NCBI RefSeq assembly: GCF_001050035.1
Contig: NZ_CVTA01000011.1
Span: forward strand, 248,001-312,000
DNA length: 64,000 nt
Direction: 5' to 3'
Origin: Mycolicibacterium komanii
GTDB taxonomy: Bacteria > Actinomycetota > Actinomycetes > Mycobacteriales > Mycobacteriaceae
The translations under genes and the position numbers were made by a program. The notes beneath the pieces are model-generated. The model did no database searches. It had not been told where the DNA came from and saw nothing but the letters and a program-made list of their open reading frames with translations. Positions within the stretch are counted from its first letter, which is position 1; the number at the start of each line of letters is the position of its first letter. This document shows positions 33,754 to 42,088 of the stretch, in pieces.

Positions 33754-35118
33754 TTACCAATTCGTCAGAATGAAGTGATTGAGCAGCAGGGCGCCCACCA
33801 CGTTGACCGCCAACCACCAGCGGTGCGACCGCGGCGGCAGCAGCGCACCGGCGGCGGTCAGCCAGACCGTGAACGGCAGCCAGATCCGTTCGGTCTCGGC
33901 CTTGCTCAGCATCGACAGGTCGGCGAACGCGATCGCGAGCAGCGCACCCACGAGCACCATGGGCAGTCCCGGCCGCCGCCGGATCGCGTTGATGTCGAAA
34001 ACGCGACCGATCCCGGCCACGCTACCGAAGCCGATCGCGCACACCACCGACGCCAGGTTCGCCCACCCCCAGTACTGGAACGGCCGGTCGTTCGCGATGC
34101 CCTGCCAATATCGTTCCTGCACCAGGTGGTAACCGTCGAACCACCAGAATCCCAGCGCCACGAAGATTCCCACCACCGTGATCACGACGACGACCGCGGG
34201 CACCGCCGCGCGTGCAGCGGCGCGCCAATCCGCTGCGCACAACAGCACCGCCAGCGCAGGCAGAACCATCAGGCCCAGGCCGTAATTGAGGAAAAGACCC
34301 CACCCCAACAGCAGTCCGGCGCCCGCCGCGGCGGCGACGGGCCGGCGCGCCGTGCCCCCGACGGCCACCGCCAGCAGCGCGATGCCCCACGCCGCCACCC
34401 CCGCGAAATAGCCGTCGGCCGACACCGCGATCCAGATCGCCGTCGGTGCAACGGCGACGAACGGCGCCGCCAACCTTGCGGTCGCCTCTCCTGCCAGCGC
34501 GCGCACCGCGATCACGATGGCGGCCGCCGCGCTCGAGCCCACCAACAGGCACAGCAGCCCCGCCCACGCACCACCGCCGAGACCGATGCGGTCGAGCCAG
34601 ACGAACGTCAGCAGCGCCCCCGGGGGATGGCCCGATACATGGGTGATCCACGAATCCGGTTGATAGTCAAGGATTCTGTCCGAGAACGTCCGTAGTGCGT
34701 GCGGAATGTCGGTGATGGTGGGGACCTGACGCAGGTATTCGTGGCGAGCGGTCAGGCGCCCCGCGAAACCGCGCTGCCAACCATCGACCATCGCCAGCGA
34801 GAACGCCCACGCGCACGCCGTCGCCCATGTCGCCCATGGCAGCGCGCGCCATGGCAGGCGTTGTGCGATCGTGGGGCCCCACAGCACCGCCGCTGCGCCG
34901 ATGACGACCGCGGGGACCGTGCCCCACCCGACATGCGTGTTCCACCACCCGAAGATCGGCGCGGTGTCGGCGAACTGGTGGAAGCGCGCAGGCGTGGCGT
35001 TGATCAGCGGTGTGACGATGCCCAGGCTCAGGTGCGGCACGACGAACGCGGCGACCACCAGCACCACGCCGACGGCGACCGCCACGATCTCCCTGCGACT
35101 GGCTCGCATTCTCCTCAC
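33754..35118 (-). CDS. Polytopic membrane protein, putative glycosyltransferase (Rv0541c-like)
   Basis: A 454-residue protein with about ten to twelve hydrophobic helices, equivalent in place and length to Rv0541c. A large loop after the first helices (FQFADTAPIFGWW-type, through LDYQPDSWITHVSGHPPGALL) and an Asp/His-rich first external loop suggest a GT-C-like lipid-linked glycosyltransferase, but no diagnostic motif is certain. GTG 35118 is used; an ATG at 35109 is an alternative. It is divergent from the GNAT gene with a 34-base gap. Confidence 0.7.
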   Translation of the reverse strand: MRRMRASRREIVAVAVGVVLVVAAFVVPHLSLGIVTPLINATPARFHQFADTAPIFGWWNTHVGWGTVPAVVIGAAAVLWGPTIAQRLPWRALPWATWATACAWAFSLAMVDGWQRGFAGRLTARHEYLRQVPTITDIPHALRTFSDRILDYQPDSWITHVSGHPPGALLTFVWLDRIGLGGGAWAGLLCLLVGSSAAAAIVIAVRALAGEATARLAAPFVAVAPTAIWIAVSADGYFAGVAAWGIALLAVAVGGTARRPVAAAAGAGLLLGWGLFLNYGLGLMVLPALAVLLCAADWRAAARAAVPAVVVVITVVGIFVALGFWWFDGYHLVQERYWQGIANDRPFQYWGWANLASVVCAIGFGSVAGIGRVFDINAIRRRPGLPMVLVGALLAIAFADLSMLSKAETERIWLPFTVWLTAAGALLPPRSHRWWLAVNVVGALLLNHFILTNW

Positions 35119-35152
35119 CCTATTCGCCGCACCGACCGTAAGGTGACCTCCG

Positions 35153-35986
35153 ATGAGCGATCAAGATCCGCCGCTGTTCGCGGGCACGTCGCTGGCCGAG
35201 CGCATCGAACGCGCCGAGACCCAACTCATCGGGGCCGCGACCGAGGCGGCGGGCCGCCGCACCGGCGGTCACACATTCGTCATCCCCGTCGCCGGCGGCG
35301 CCGCGTGTTTTGCCGAGGCCGGGTCGCCGCTGAACAAGGTGGTGGGGCTGGGATTCGCCGGGGCGCCCGGCGACGCGGAGCTGACCGAGATCGAGCGGGC
35401 GTTCGCCGCGCTCGAGACGCCCACGCAGGTCGAGGTGTCGAGCCTCGGCGACCCGCGGATCGCGGCGATGTTGACCGGTCGCGGTTACCGGTTGGTGTCG
35501 TTCGAGAACGTGTTGGGCCGGCCGCCGGCCGACGTGACGCCACCCGTCGTGCCGGACGGCGTCGAGGTGCGGCGATCCGGCGACCTCGCCGCGTGGATCG
35601 ACGTGGTGGTCGAGGGTTTCGCCCATCCCGACACCGAAGGCGTTCCGTCCCATGAGGAGTTTCCGCGCGAGATCGTCGAGAACGCCGAGCGCGACATGAT
35701 CGAGGCCGGGGCCACAACGTATCTCGCGTACCTCGACGGAGTCGTCGCCGGTGGGGCGGGGATGCGAATGTCCGAGGGTGTGGCCCAGCTCGTCGGCGCG
35801 GCGACCGCGCCCACGTATCGCCGCCGCGGCGTGCAGGGTGCGTTGTTGGCCGCCCGGCTGAACGACGCCGCACGGGCGGGCTGCGACATCGCGGTGGTCA
35901 CGACGCAGCCGGGCTCCACGTCGCAGCACAACGTGCAGCGGCGCGGTTTCCACCTGCTCTACACCCGCGCGATCCTGGTCAGATGA
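35153..35986 (+). CDS. GNAT-family acetyltransferase
   Basis: A 277-residue protein whose C-terminal half is a GNAT domain: VAGGAGMRMSEGVAQLVGAATAPTYRRRGVQGALLAARLNDA contains the acetyl-CoA phosphate loop RRRGVQGAL near residue 225. The N-terminal 110 residues look like a degenerate second GNAT-type lobe. A TAAGGT hexamer ends 8 bases upstream of the ATG. The acceptor is unknown. Confidence 0.83.
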   Translation: MSDQDPPLFAGTSLAERIERAETQLIGAATEAAGRRTGGHTFVIPVAGGAACFAEAGSPLNKVVGLGFAGAPGDAELTEIERAFAALETPTQVEVSSLGDPRIAAMLTGRGYRLVSFENVLGRPPADVTPPVVPDGVEVRRSGDLAAWIDVVVEGFAHPDTEGVPSHEEFPREIVENAERDMIEAGATTYLAYLDGVVAGGAGMRMSEGVAQLVGAATAPTYRRRGVQGALLAARLNDAARAGCDIAVVTTQPGSTSQHNVQRRGFHLLYTRAILVR

Positions 35987-35991
35987 GATAC

Positions 35992-36021
35992 GGACCGACC
36001 GGTCCATAATCGGCGTACGCT
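35992..36021 (+). promoter_or_regulatory. TetR promoter with palindromic operator
   Basis: GGACC-GACC-GGTCC (35992-36005) is a perfect 5-base-arm palindrome over the -35 region; TACGCT (36016-36021) is a -10 that ends 6 bases before the TetR ATG at 36028. The operator resembles NemR-type boxes (TAGACC-N4-GGTCTA) and implies autoregulation of a leaderless gene. Confidence 0.6.
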
Positions 36022-36027
36022 GGAATC

Positions 36028-36618
36028 ATGGCGCGCCCCCGCAAATTCGACGAAACCGAGGTGATCTCCGCGGCCCGCGACGAGTTCTGGTCGCGCGGCT
36101 ACGCGGGCACCTCGGTCGACGACCTGACCGCGGCGACCGGGCTCGGCAAAGGCAGCCTGTACGGCGCCTTCGGCGACAAACACGGTTTGTTCCTGCGTGC
36201 CCTCGACGATTTCATCGGCGGCGCGATGGGCGAGGTCCGCGCTCAGCTGTCGGATCCCCGGCGCGACGCCTACGATCGCCTGGTGCGCCACGTCCGCGCG
36301 CAGACGAAGGCCGTCACCGCCGACAAGACGCTGCGCGGCTGCATGATGGCCAAGAGTGCGGCCGAACTCAGCGCCACCGACGCGACCGTCGAACGCGCGG
36401 TCGAGCGCGCGTACCGCGAATGGCACGCCCTGCTCGTCGACTGCATCGTGCTGGCCCAGCGCGACGGCACGATAGACCCCGATCGCGACGCCCGCGCACT
36501 GGCGACCACGCTCCTGGGGTTCATGCGCGGGATCGAGGCGCTGCACAAGGGCGGCGCCAAGTCGGCCCAGCTCACCGCCGCCACCGAGGAGATTCTCACC
36601 CTCATTCCGAGCGCGTGA
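36028..36618 (+). CDS. TetR/AcrR-family regulator (NemR/AcuR-like)
   Basis: A 196-residue regulator starting MARPRKFDETEVISAARDEF, with helix-turn-helix residues to about 50 (TGLGKGSLYGAFGDKHGLF), a pattern typical of the NemR/AcuR/YxaF branch that often senses electrophiles. A Cys at LRGCMMAKSAAEL could serve such sensing, as in related proteins. The operator over its own promoter and a related box before the downstream SDR gene suggest it controls both. Confidence 0.9.
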   Translation: MARPRKFDETEVISAARDEFWSRGYAGTSVDDLTAATGLGKGSLYGAFGDKHGLFLRALDDFIGGAMGEVRAQLSDPRRDAYDRLVRHVRAQTKAVTADKTLRGCMMAKSAAELSATDATVERAVERAYREWHALLVDCIVLAQRDGTIDPDRDARALATTLLGFMRGIEALHKGGAKSAQLTAATEEILTLIPSA

Positions 36619-36661
36619 CCTCGGCGTGGAATAGAACCGCGGGCGCCTGCGTCGTTAGTTA

Positions 36662-36677
36662 TTGACCATTTAGTCCA
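36662..36677 (+). promoter_or_regulatory. Second operator-like box upstream of the SDR gene
   Basis: TTGACCATTTAGTCCA is an imperfect palindrome sharing the GACC-N4-nGTC core spacing with the box at 35992. TTGACC could also be the -35. A GGGGAG ribosome-binding site at 36683-36688 precedes the SDR ATG. Confidence 0.4.
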
Positions 36678-36699
36678 GAACTGGGGAGAGCGAACGACC

Positions 36700-37461
36700 A
36701 TGGCACTACTCACAGACAAGACAGCGGTGATCACCGGCGGTACCACCGGCATCGGACTGGCCGCCGCGAAACGACTGACCGAGGAGGGCGCTCACGTGTT
36801 CATCACCGGGCGCAGGCAGGCCGAATTGGATGATGCGGTCAAGGAGCTCGGCGACAACGCGGTCGGGGTACGGGGAGACGTGTCCAATCCCGAAGATCTG
36901 GATCGGTTGTACGCAGCGGTCACCGACAGCGGCAGGCGCATCGACGTGGTGTTCGCCAACGCCGCGGTGATCGACGTCGCGCGCCTCGGAGAGATCACCG
37001 AGAAGCACCTCAACCATCTGCTGGACATCGACTTCAAGGGTGTGGTGTTCACGGTTCAGAAGGCGCTGCCACTGCTCAACGACGGCGCGTCGGTCATCCT
37101 GAACTCGTCGAACACCAACGCCAAGGGATCCGACGGGATCGGCGTGTACGCGGCGATCAAGGCCGCGGTGCGTTCGCTGGCCCGAACGTGGGCAAGTGAG
37201 TTGCGGGAGCGGGGGATTCGCGTCAACGTCGTGAGCCCCGGTGCCACCGACACCCCCGGGCTCGACGACTTCGCCAACCTGATGACCCCCGGGCCGAACG
37301 CCGTGGCGGAGCTCGCGAAGCAGCAGAGCAGCGTGATACCGATGGGCCGCCGCGGTACCCCCGACGAGGTCGCCAACGCGGTGCTGTTCCTGGCGTCGGA
37401 TCTGAGTAGCTACACCACCGGCGCCGACATCCCCGTCGACGGCGGCATCAACCAGATCTGA
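36700..37461 (+). CDS. Short-chain dehydrogenase/reductase
   Basis: A 253-residue classical SDR: cofactor motif VITGGTTGIGLAAAKRL (residues 9-25), NAG-like strand reading FANAAVID, catalytic Ser in ILNSSNTNAKG and YAAIK at about residues 149-153, with the C-terminal DIPVDGGINQI. The Arg after the second strand (ITGRRQ) favours NADPH. It probably forms a regulator-enzyme pair with the TetR gene 81 bases upstream. Confidence 0.92.
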   Translation: MALLTDKTAVITGGTTGIGLAAAKRLTEEGAHVFITGRRQAELDDAVKELGDNAVGVRGDVSNPEDLDRLYAAVTDSGRRIDVVFANAAVIDVARLGEITEKHLNHLLDIDFKGVVFTVQKALPLLNDGASVILNSSNTNAKGSDGIGVYAAIKAAVRSLARTWASELRERGIRVNVVSPGATDTPGLDDFANLMTPGPNAVAELAKQQSSVIPMGRRGTPDEVANAVLFLASDLSSYTTGADIPVDGGINQI

Positions 37462-37472
37462 ACCGTGCGTGG

Positions 37473-38087
37473 TCAGTACAAGCGCTCGCGGGTCTTGGCC
37501 TCGCTGTAGTAGTCCTCGAGTTCGGCGTCGCTCCAGTCGTGCCGGATCGCCTTGAGCAGCTGTGCGACGCTGGGCAGCGCCGAGGGGTTCCAGGTCGCCG
37601 GATCCCAGGCGTCCGAACGCAGAAAAGCCTTGGCGCAGTGGAAGAACACCTCTTTGACATCGATCTCGAGGGCGAGGATCGGGCGCTTGCCCTTCACGGC
37701 GAGCGCGTCGAAATAGTCGGCGTCCGAGAGGATCTTCGCGGTGCCGTTGATGCGCAACGTGTCACCGCGTCCAGGGATCAGGAAGAGCGTGCCGACATGC
37801 GGGTTCTGCAGCACGTTGAGATAGCCGTCGACCCGCTTGTTGCCGGGCCGCTCGGGAATCGCGATGGTGGTGGCGTCGATGACGTGGACGAACCCGGGTG
37901 GATCGCCCTTCGGTGACACGTCGACGCGGCCGCGCGTGTCCGTCGTCGCGACGAAACACAGCGGTGAGTGCGCGAGCCAGTCCCGCTGTACCGGTGACAG
38001 TCGGTCCTTGACCTTGTTCGCGACGTAGTGGTCGGGTTGCCCGACGACGGCCCGCAACTGGTCGATGGTGCTGACTTCGCAACGCAT
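37473..38087 (-). CDS. Pyridoxamine 5'-phosphate oxidase-like flavin protein (MSMEG_1024 type)
   Basis: A 204-residue split-barrel protein. The signature strands are CFVATTDTRGRVDVSPKGDPPGFVHVID and ATTIAIPERPGNKRVDGYLNVLQNPHVGTLFLIPGR, the FMN phosphate-binding part, with the family's C-terminal tail (VAQLLKAIRHDWSDAELEDYY). The reaction is unknown. ATG 38087 is preferred over ATG 38114. It converges with the SDR gene, 11 bases apart. Confidence 0.85.
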   Translation of the reverse strand: MRCEVSTIDQLRAVVGQPDHYVANKVKDRLSPVQRDWLAHSPLCFVATTDTRGRVDVSPKGDPPGFVHVIDATTIAIPERPGNKRVDGYLNVLQNPHVGTLFLIPGRGDTLRINGTAKILSDADYFDALAVKGKRPILALEIDVKEVFFHCAKAFLRSDAWDPATWNPSALPSVAQLLKAIRHDWSDAELEDYYSEAKTRERLY

Positions 38088-38144
38088 GACTCCATCATGC
38101 TCGACCGCGTCCACGCCGATGCCGCGACGGCCTCGACCCGCGGG

Positions 38145-39242
38145 CTAGGTGAACCACGCCGTCAGCGCACGCCGGTCGATCTTGCCGATCCCGCGCCGCG
38201 GCAGTTCGTCGACAATGTGAACCTCGCGTGGGGCTGCCGTGGGGTCGAGGGCCGCGGCCACGTGCTCGCGGAGCTCGGCGGGCGTGGGGGCGACGCGACC
38301 GGCCCTGAGTACAACGGCCACGGCCACCCGCTGGCCCAGCCGCTCGTCGGGCACGCCGAATACCACGCACTCTGCGATCGCATCGTGGGTCGCCAACACG
38401 CCCTCCACGATCTGCGGCATCACCGTCAATCCACCGGTGCTGATCGCGTCGTCGGCCCGGCCGAGCACCGTCAACCGTCCCTGGTCGTCGAGCGTCCCCA
38501 CGTCGTTGGTGCGGAACCACCCCGGCTCGGCGAACGGGTCGGGGTCGACCGGATTGCGATACCCCTTTGCGATCGTCTGCCCACCCAACGCGACTCGGCT
38601 TCCGTCTACGATGCGCACCCGCACGCCGTCCAACGGCACGCCGTCGTAGACGCATCCGCCGGCCGTCTCGCTCATTCCATACGTCCGCACCACCGAAATG
38701 CCCGCCGCAGCAGCGTGTTCGGCGAGCGCGGCCGGTATCGGTCCGCCCCCGATGAGAACAGCGTCCATCGTGGCCAGCGCCTCCGCGGCCCGGTCGTCCC
38801 GCAAAGCCTTGTCCAGTTGCACGGCCACCAACGACGCGTAACGACGGCCCGAGCCCAACGCTTCGACGGCAGAGGGCAATTCGGACGGCTCGAATGTCGG
38901 GTCCAGTGCCACCGGCGCGGTGCCCGCGACGACGCTGCGAACCAGCACCTGCAGCCCGGCGATGTGGTGGGCCGCCAACGCCAGCAGCCAGCTGCCCGGC
39001 CCGCCGAGCCGGTGGTGTGTGGCCTCGGCACTGGCGCTTAGCGCGGCGGCAGTCAACAACGCGCCCTTGGGAATTCCGGTGGTCCCGGATGTCGGCACCA
39101 CCACCGCCACGTCGTCGTCGACCTCGGCCCCGGCGCGCAACGAGGTTGTCAGGAGCGAGGATTCGCGCTCGTCGTCGGCGGGCACCGGCAACACGGAGGC
39201 GCGGCCGGTCAGCATGTCCTGCACGACGGGCAGGATCTCCAA
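38145..39242 (-). CDS. menE: o-Succinylbenzoate-CoA ligase
   Basis: A 365-residue ANL enzyme that activates o-succinylbenzoate to its CoA ester in menaquinone synthesis; equivalent to Rv0542c and, like it, shorter than FadD proteins. ATP loop VVPTSGTTGIPKGALLT near residue 50, YGMSETAGGCVYDGVPLDG near 190, hinge LTVLGRADDAISTGG, and catalytic lysine RRGIGKIDRRAL near the end. TTG 39242 is the usable start; ATG 39215 matches the annotated M. tuberculosis start, yet coding-like sequence LRPVPVGSGAAAL continues upstream to a CTG at 39278. Confidence 0.93.
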   Translation of the reverse strand: MEILPVVQDMLTGRASVLPVPADDERESSLLTTSLRAGAEVDDDVAVVVPTSGTTGIPKGALLTAAALSASAEATHHRLGGPGSWLLALAAHHIAGLQVLVRSVVAGTAPVALDPTFEPSELPSAVEALGSGRRYASLVAVQLDKALRDDRAAEALATMDAVLIGGGPIPAALAEHAAAAGISVVRTYGMSETAGGCVYDGVPLDGVRVRIVDGSRVALGGQTIAKGYRNPVDPDPFAEPGWFRTNDVGTLDDQGRLTVLGRADDAISTGGLTVMPQIVEGVLATHDAIAECVVFGVPDERLGQRVAVAVVLRAGRVAPTPAELREHVAAALDPTAAPREVHIVDELPRRGIGKIDRRALTAWFT

Positions 39243-39283
39243 CGCCGCGGCACCGGACCCGACCGGGACCGGCCGCAGGACGG

Positions 39284-39586
39284 CTATGAGTCCCCCTCGG
39301 CGTCACGCGGGTCGTCGAGCGGCCATCCGCGAACCGCCAGCCGCTTGCGCACCCGCTCGACGTCTTCAGAGGTCGGCAGCGCATCGGTGATCTGGGTGAT
39401 GAGCACACCGATGTCGGCGTCGTCGAATTCCCCGTTGCGTTTCAGCTCCACCGCGACGGTTCGGACCTCATCCTCGGTGAGGCGTCGCCGCAGGAGCGAG
39501 AACAAGGGGACCCGGTCCGGCCCGGGCACTCCCTCGGGGTAGCCCGCTGTGATCCACGCGACAATTTTGGCCAGAAACTTCGTCAC
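39284..39586 (-). CDS. DUF3349 family protein (Rv0543c-like)
   Basis: A 100-residue all-helical protein of the mycobacterial DUF3349 family, same length as Rv0543c. Pattern: AWITAGYPEGVPGPDRVPLFSLL, then RRRLTEDEVRTVAVEL, then a C-terminal RVRKRLAVRGWPLDD. GTG 39586 is chosen with a GGGAGG site 4 bases upstream. Function unknown. A paralog in the opposite orientation is at 41384, and the two flank pitA. Confidence 0.88.
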   Translation of the reverse strand: MTKFLAKIVAWITAGYPEGVPGPDRVPLFSLLRRRLTEDEVRTVAVELKRNGEFDDADIGVLITQITDALPTSEDVERVRKRLAVRGWPLDDPRDAEGDS

Positions 39587-39696
39587 TGTGCCTCCCGCGT
39601 GTCGCATCTCCTCTACCCACTCTCGATTGGATGATGCTAGTGCGCGACCCGAATAAGACGAGTTTTGCGCTGGTGGGAAACGCTCGACCGCCGGCG

Positions 39697-39714
39697 GGTG
39701 AACAATGGATGAAC
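39697..39714. promoter_or_regulatory. PHO-box-like direct repeat upstream of pitA
   Basis: GGTGAAC (39697-39703) and GATGAAC (39708-39714) are spaced 11 bases start to start; read on the minus strand they are GTTCATC and GTTCACC, matching the 11-base direct repeats bound by OmpR-type phosphate regulators (PhoP of Streptomyces; RegX3 in mycobacteria). It lies between the divergent DUF3349 and pitA genes. The rest of this 222-base gap shows only AT-richer promoter-like sequence. Confidence 0.5.
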
Positions 39715-39808
39715 ACATTGCCCGAGATGGCAAAAGGCCTGATGACACACCGGTCGAATGTGGCCGAGAATTAGGTGAAACGACCGCTATGGCCGCAGAA
39801 TTAGCGCT

Positions 39809-41068
39809 GTGAGCGCTGAGTTGATCGTCCTCGTGCTGTTGATCACAACCGCACTGGCATTCGACTTCACCAACGGCTTCCACGACACCGGCAATGCGAT
39901 GGCCACCTCGATCGCCACCGGTGCCCTCAAACCCAAGACCGCGGTCCTGTTGGCGGGCGTGCTCAACCTCGTCGGCGCGTTCCTGTCCGTCGAGGTCGCG
40001 GTCACCGTCACCACCTCGGTGCTCAAGCTCCAGGACGGCAAGACCGGTGCCCTGCTGCCGTCGATCGACGCGTCGACCGGTCTGACGATCATCTTCGCCG
40101 GGCTGATCGGCGGCATCCTGTGGAACCTGCTGACCTGGCTGTTCGGCATCCCGTCGAGTTCGTCGCACGCGCTGTTCGGCGGGCTGATCGGCGCGGGCCT
40201 GGCGGCGATGGGCACCGCGGGCGTCAACTGGAGCGGCATCAGCCAGAAGGTGCTCATCCCCGCGGTCGCCGCGCCGGTCATCGCCGGCCTGGTCGCCGGG
40301 TGCGGCACCTGGCTGGTCTACCGGATCACCCGCAACGTGGTGGAGAGCCGCCGCCGCGACGGCTTCCGCTGGGGACAGGTCGCGACCGCCTCGCTGGTCG
40401 CGTTGTCCCACGGCACCAACGACGCCCAGAAGACGATGGGCGTCATCGCGCTCGCGCTCATCACCACCGGCCACCTGACCGGCGACGTCAAGGAGAACGG
40501 CCTGCCGTTCTGGGTCGTGTTCAGCTGTGCGGTGGCGATCGGCCTGGGCACCTATCTCGGCGGCTGGCGGGTCATCCGCACGCTGGGCAAGGGGCTCGTC
40601 GAGATCCAGTCGCCCCAGGGGTTCGCCGCCGAAGCTTCATCGGCCGCAATCATTCTCAGCTCGAGCGCCGCGGGTATGGCGCTGTCGACCACCCACGTCG
40701 CCACCGGTTCGATCCTCGGCAGCGGCGTCGGCAAGACCGGTGCCGAGGTCCGCTGGGCGGTCGCCGGCCGGATGGCCGTCGCGTGGCTGGTTACCCTGCC
40801 GGCTGCGGGACTCGTTGGCGCGCTGTCGTTCTGGCTGTCCCACGGCATCGAGGTGCTCACCGGCTCCGACCTGGCGGGCGACGGGTTCATCTTCCTCGTG
40901 CTCGTCGGCCTGTCGTTCTACATGTGGTGGCGCGCACAGCAGCAGAAGGTCGACCACACCAACGTCAATGCCGAATGGGACGACGCCACCAATTCCGTGG
41001 TCCCCGCAGAGTTGCGGGCCGCCATCGAGGAAGCGATGCCCGAACCCAAGCCTGCCGCGACGGTCTGA
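39809..41068 (+). CDS. pitA: Low-affinity inorganic phosphate transporter
   Basis: A 419-residue PiT-family permease (H+ or metal-phosphate symport), equivalent to Rv0545c. The duplicated PiT signatures are present: FDFTNGFHDTGNAMATSIATGAL near residue 14 and ALSHGTNDAQKTMGVIALAL near residue 197. About ten to twelve membrane helices are visible, with a basic cytoplasmic loop (RNVVESRRRDGFRWG) between the halves. GTG 39809 is the start. It leads a cassette with a small membrane protein and a DUF3349 gene. Confidence 0.95.
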   Translation: MSAELIVLVLLITTALAFDFTNGFHDTGNAMATSIATGALKPKTAVLLAGVLNLVGAFLSVEVAVTVTTSVLKLQDGKTGALLPSIDASTGLTIIFAGLIGGILWNLLTWLFGIPSSSSHALFGGLIGAGLAAMGTAGVNWSGISQKVLIPAVAAPVIAGLVAGCGTWLVYRITRNVVESRRRDGFRWGQVATASLVALSHGTNDAQKTMGVIALALITTGHLTGDVKENGLPFWVVFSCAVAIGLGTYLGGWRVIRTLGKGLVEIQSPQGFAAEASSAAIILSSSAAGMALSTTHVATGSILGSGVGKTGAEVRWAVAGRMAVAWLVTLPAAGLVGALSFWLSHGIEVLTGSDLAGDGFIFLVLVGLSFYMWWRAQQQKVDHTNVNAEWDDATNSVVPAELRAAIEEAMPEPKPAATV

Positions 41069-41085
41069 GGCCGAGAAGGTATTCG

Positions 41086-41370
41086 ATGATCCACCTGGAG
41101 AGCATCGTCAAGGTGCTGGTGATCGGGCTGCTGCTCGGGGCCGGCCTGCCCGCGTTGTTCGCCGCCGGGCTGATGGCCCTCTCCAGCGGCGCGGGTGAGG
41201 AGTCGGCCGACGGCACCGTCACCGCGCCGAACCCGGCCCGCAAATACCTCGGTATCGCGTTGTTCGTGTTCGTCGGGTGGGTGATCATCACCGCGGTGCT
41301 GTGGATCACCAGGGCAACGATCATTCACCACACGGGTATCGACCTGTTTCCCTTCATGCCCCGGAAATGA
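41086..41370 (+). CDS. Small two-helix membrane protein (Rv0544c-like)
   Basis: A 94-residue protein with two membrane helices (VKVLVIGLLLGAGLPALFAAGLMAL and YLGIALFVFVGWVIITAVLWI) joined by an acidic polar loop. It corresponds to Rv0544c and follows pitA by 17 bases, so it is likely an accessory subunit or regulator of the transporter. No motif reveals its mechanism. Confidence 0.85.
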   Translation: MIHLESIVKVLVIGLLLGAGLPALFAAGLMALSSGAGEESADGTVTAPNPARKYLGIALFVFVGWVIITAVLWITRATIIHHTGIDLFPFMPRK

Positions 41371-41383
41371 GTTGCGCGACATC

Positions 41384-41689
41384 ATGACCGAGAACCGCAA
41401 CGTATTGGACAGCGTGCTCAACTGGCTGCGCCGCGGATATCCGGAGGGCGTGCCGCCGAAGGACTACTTCCCCCTGCTCGCGCTGCTCAAGCGGTCGTTG
41501 GCCGAGGACGAGGTGATCAGCGCCGCACAGACGGTGCTCAGGGGCGCGACCTCTGACACCGTCACCGAGGACGACATCCGCGCGGCGATCCACCGGGTCA
41601 CCGCTCAGGAGCCGAATCCCGAAGAGATGCACCAGGTTGCGTCGCGGCTGGCGTCGGTCGGCTGGCCGCTGGCGAGCCCCGCACGCTGA
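41384..41689 (+). CDS. DUF3349 family protein, second copy
   Basis: A 101-residue paralog of the protein encoded at 39284 (LNWLRRGYPEGVPPKDYFPLLALLKRSLAEDEVISAA, ending VASRLASVGWPLASPAR). It is 13 bases behind the small membrane gene, so part of the pitA transcript. ATG 41384 is chosen; an in-frame GTG-type start at 41372 is possible. Function unknown, but repeated linkage to pitA suggests phosphate physiology. Confidence 0.87.
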   Translation: MTENRNVLDSVLNWLRRGYPEGVPPKDYFPLLALLKRSLAEDEVISAAQTVLRGATSDTVTEDDIRAAIHRVTAQEPNPEEMHQVASRLASVGWPLASPAR

Positions 41690-41693
41690 TCCG

Positions 41694-42065
41694 TCACTGC
41701 CGGGTGTCGCGCCGCAACGGGTGCGTCTCGGGCACCTGAACGAAGATCAGCAAGACGCCGTCGGGGTCGTTGACGTGCATCTCGTGCAGGCCCCAGGGCT
41801 CCTCGCGGGCCTCGCGCGCAATCGGAACGCCGCGACCCGCCAGCTCCTTTTCGGTGGCGTACACGTCGCGCACCTGCAGCCACATCGTGCCGCCCGCACG
41901 CGGACCGCCGTGACCGGCGAGCTCGATCAGCGACTGTCCGGCGTAGAACACCGTGCCCGCACCGTAGTCGCGGGCGATCGCCAACCCCAGCTCGTCGCGG
42001 TAGAACGTCAGCGACCGCTGGTAATCCGCCGGCCGGATGAGCATCCGGCCGGCCAGAATCTCCAT
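41694..42065 (-). CDS. Glyoxalase/bleomycin-resistance-fold protein (Rv0546c-like)
   Basis: A 123-residue VOC-superfamily protein. First metal/substrate strand: GRMLIRPADYQRSLTFYRDELGL; second half: HEMHVNDPDGVLLIFVQVPE, the typical C-terminal VOC module. Metal ligands are not all certain, so glyoxalase I activity is unproven. ATG 42065 is chosen; a TAGACA hexamer ends 7 bases upstream. It sits 23 bases after the FadD stop on the same strand. Confidence 0.85.
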   Translation of the reverse strand: MEILAGRMLIRPADYQRSLTFYRDELGLAIARDYGAGTVFYAGQSLIELAGHGGPRAGGTMWLQVRDVYATEKELAGRGVPIAREAREEPWGLHEMHVNDPDGVLLIFVQVPETHPLRRDTRQ

Positions 42066-42088
42066 GCCCTCGTGTCTATCACGCCGGT

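Noticed and set aside
39587..40474. Long N-terminal extension of the DUF3349 gene
   Set aside because: Antisense to pitA; a GTG with a good ribosome-binding site at 39586 gives the 100-residue family length.
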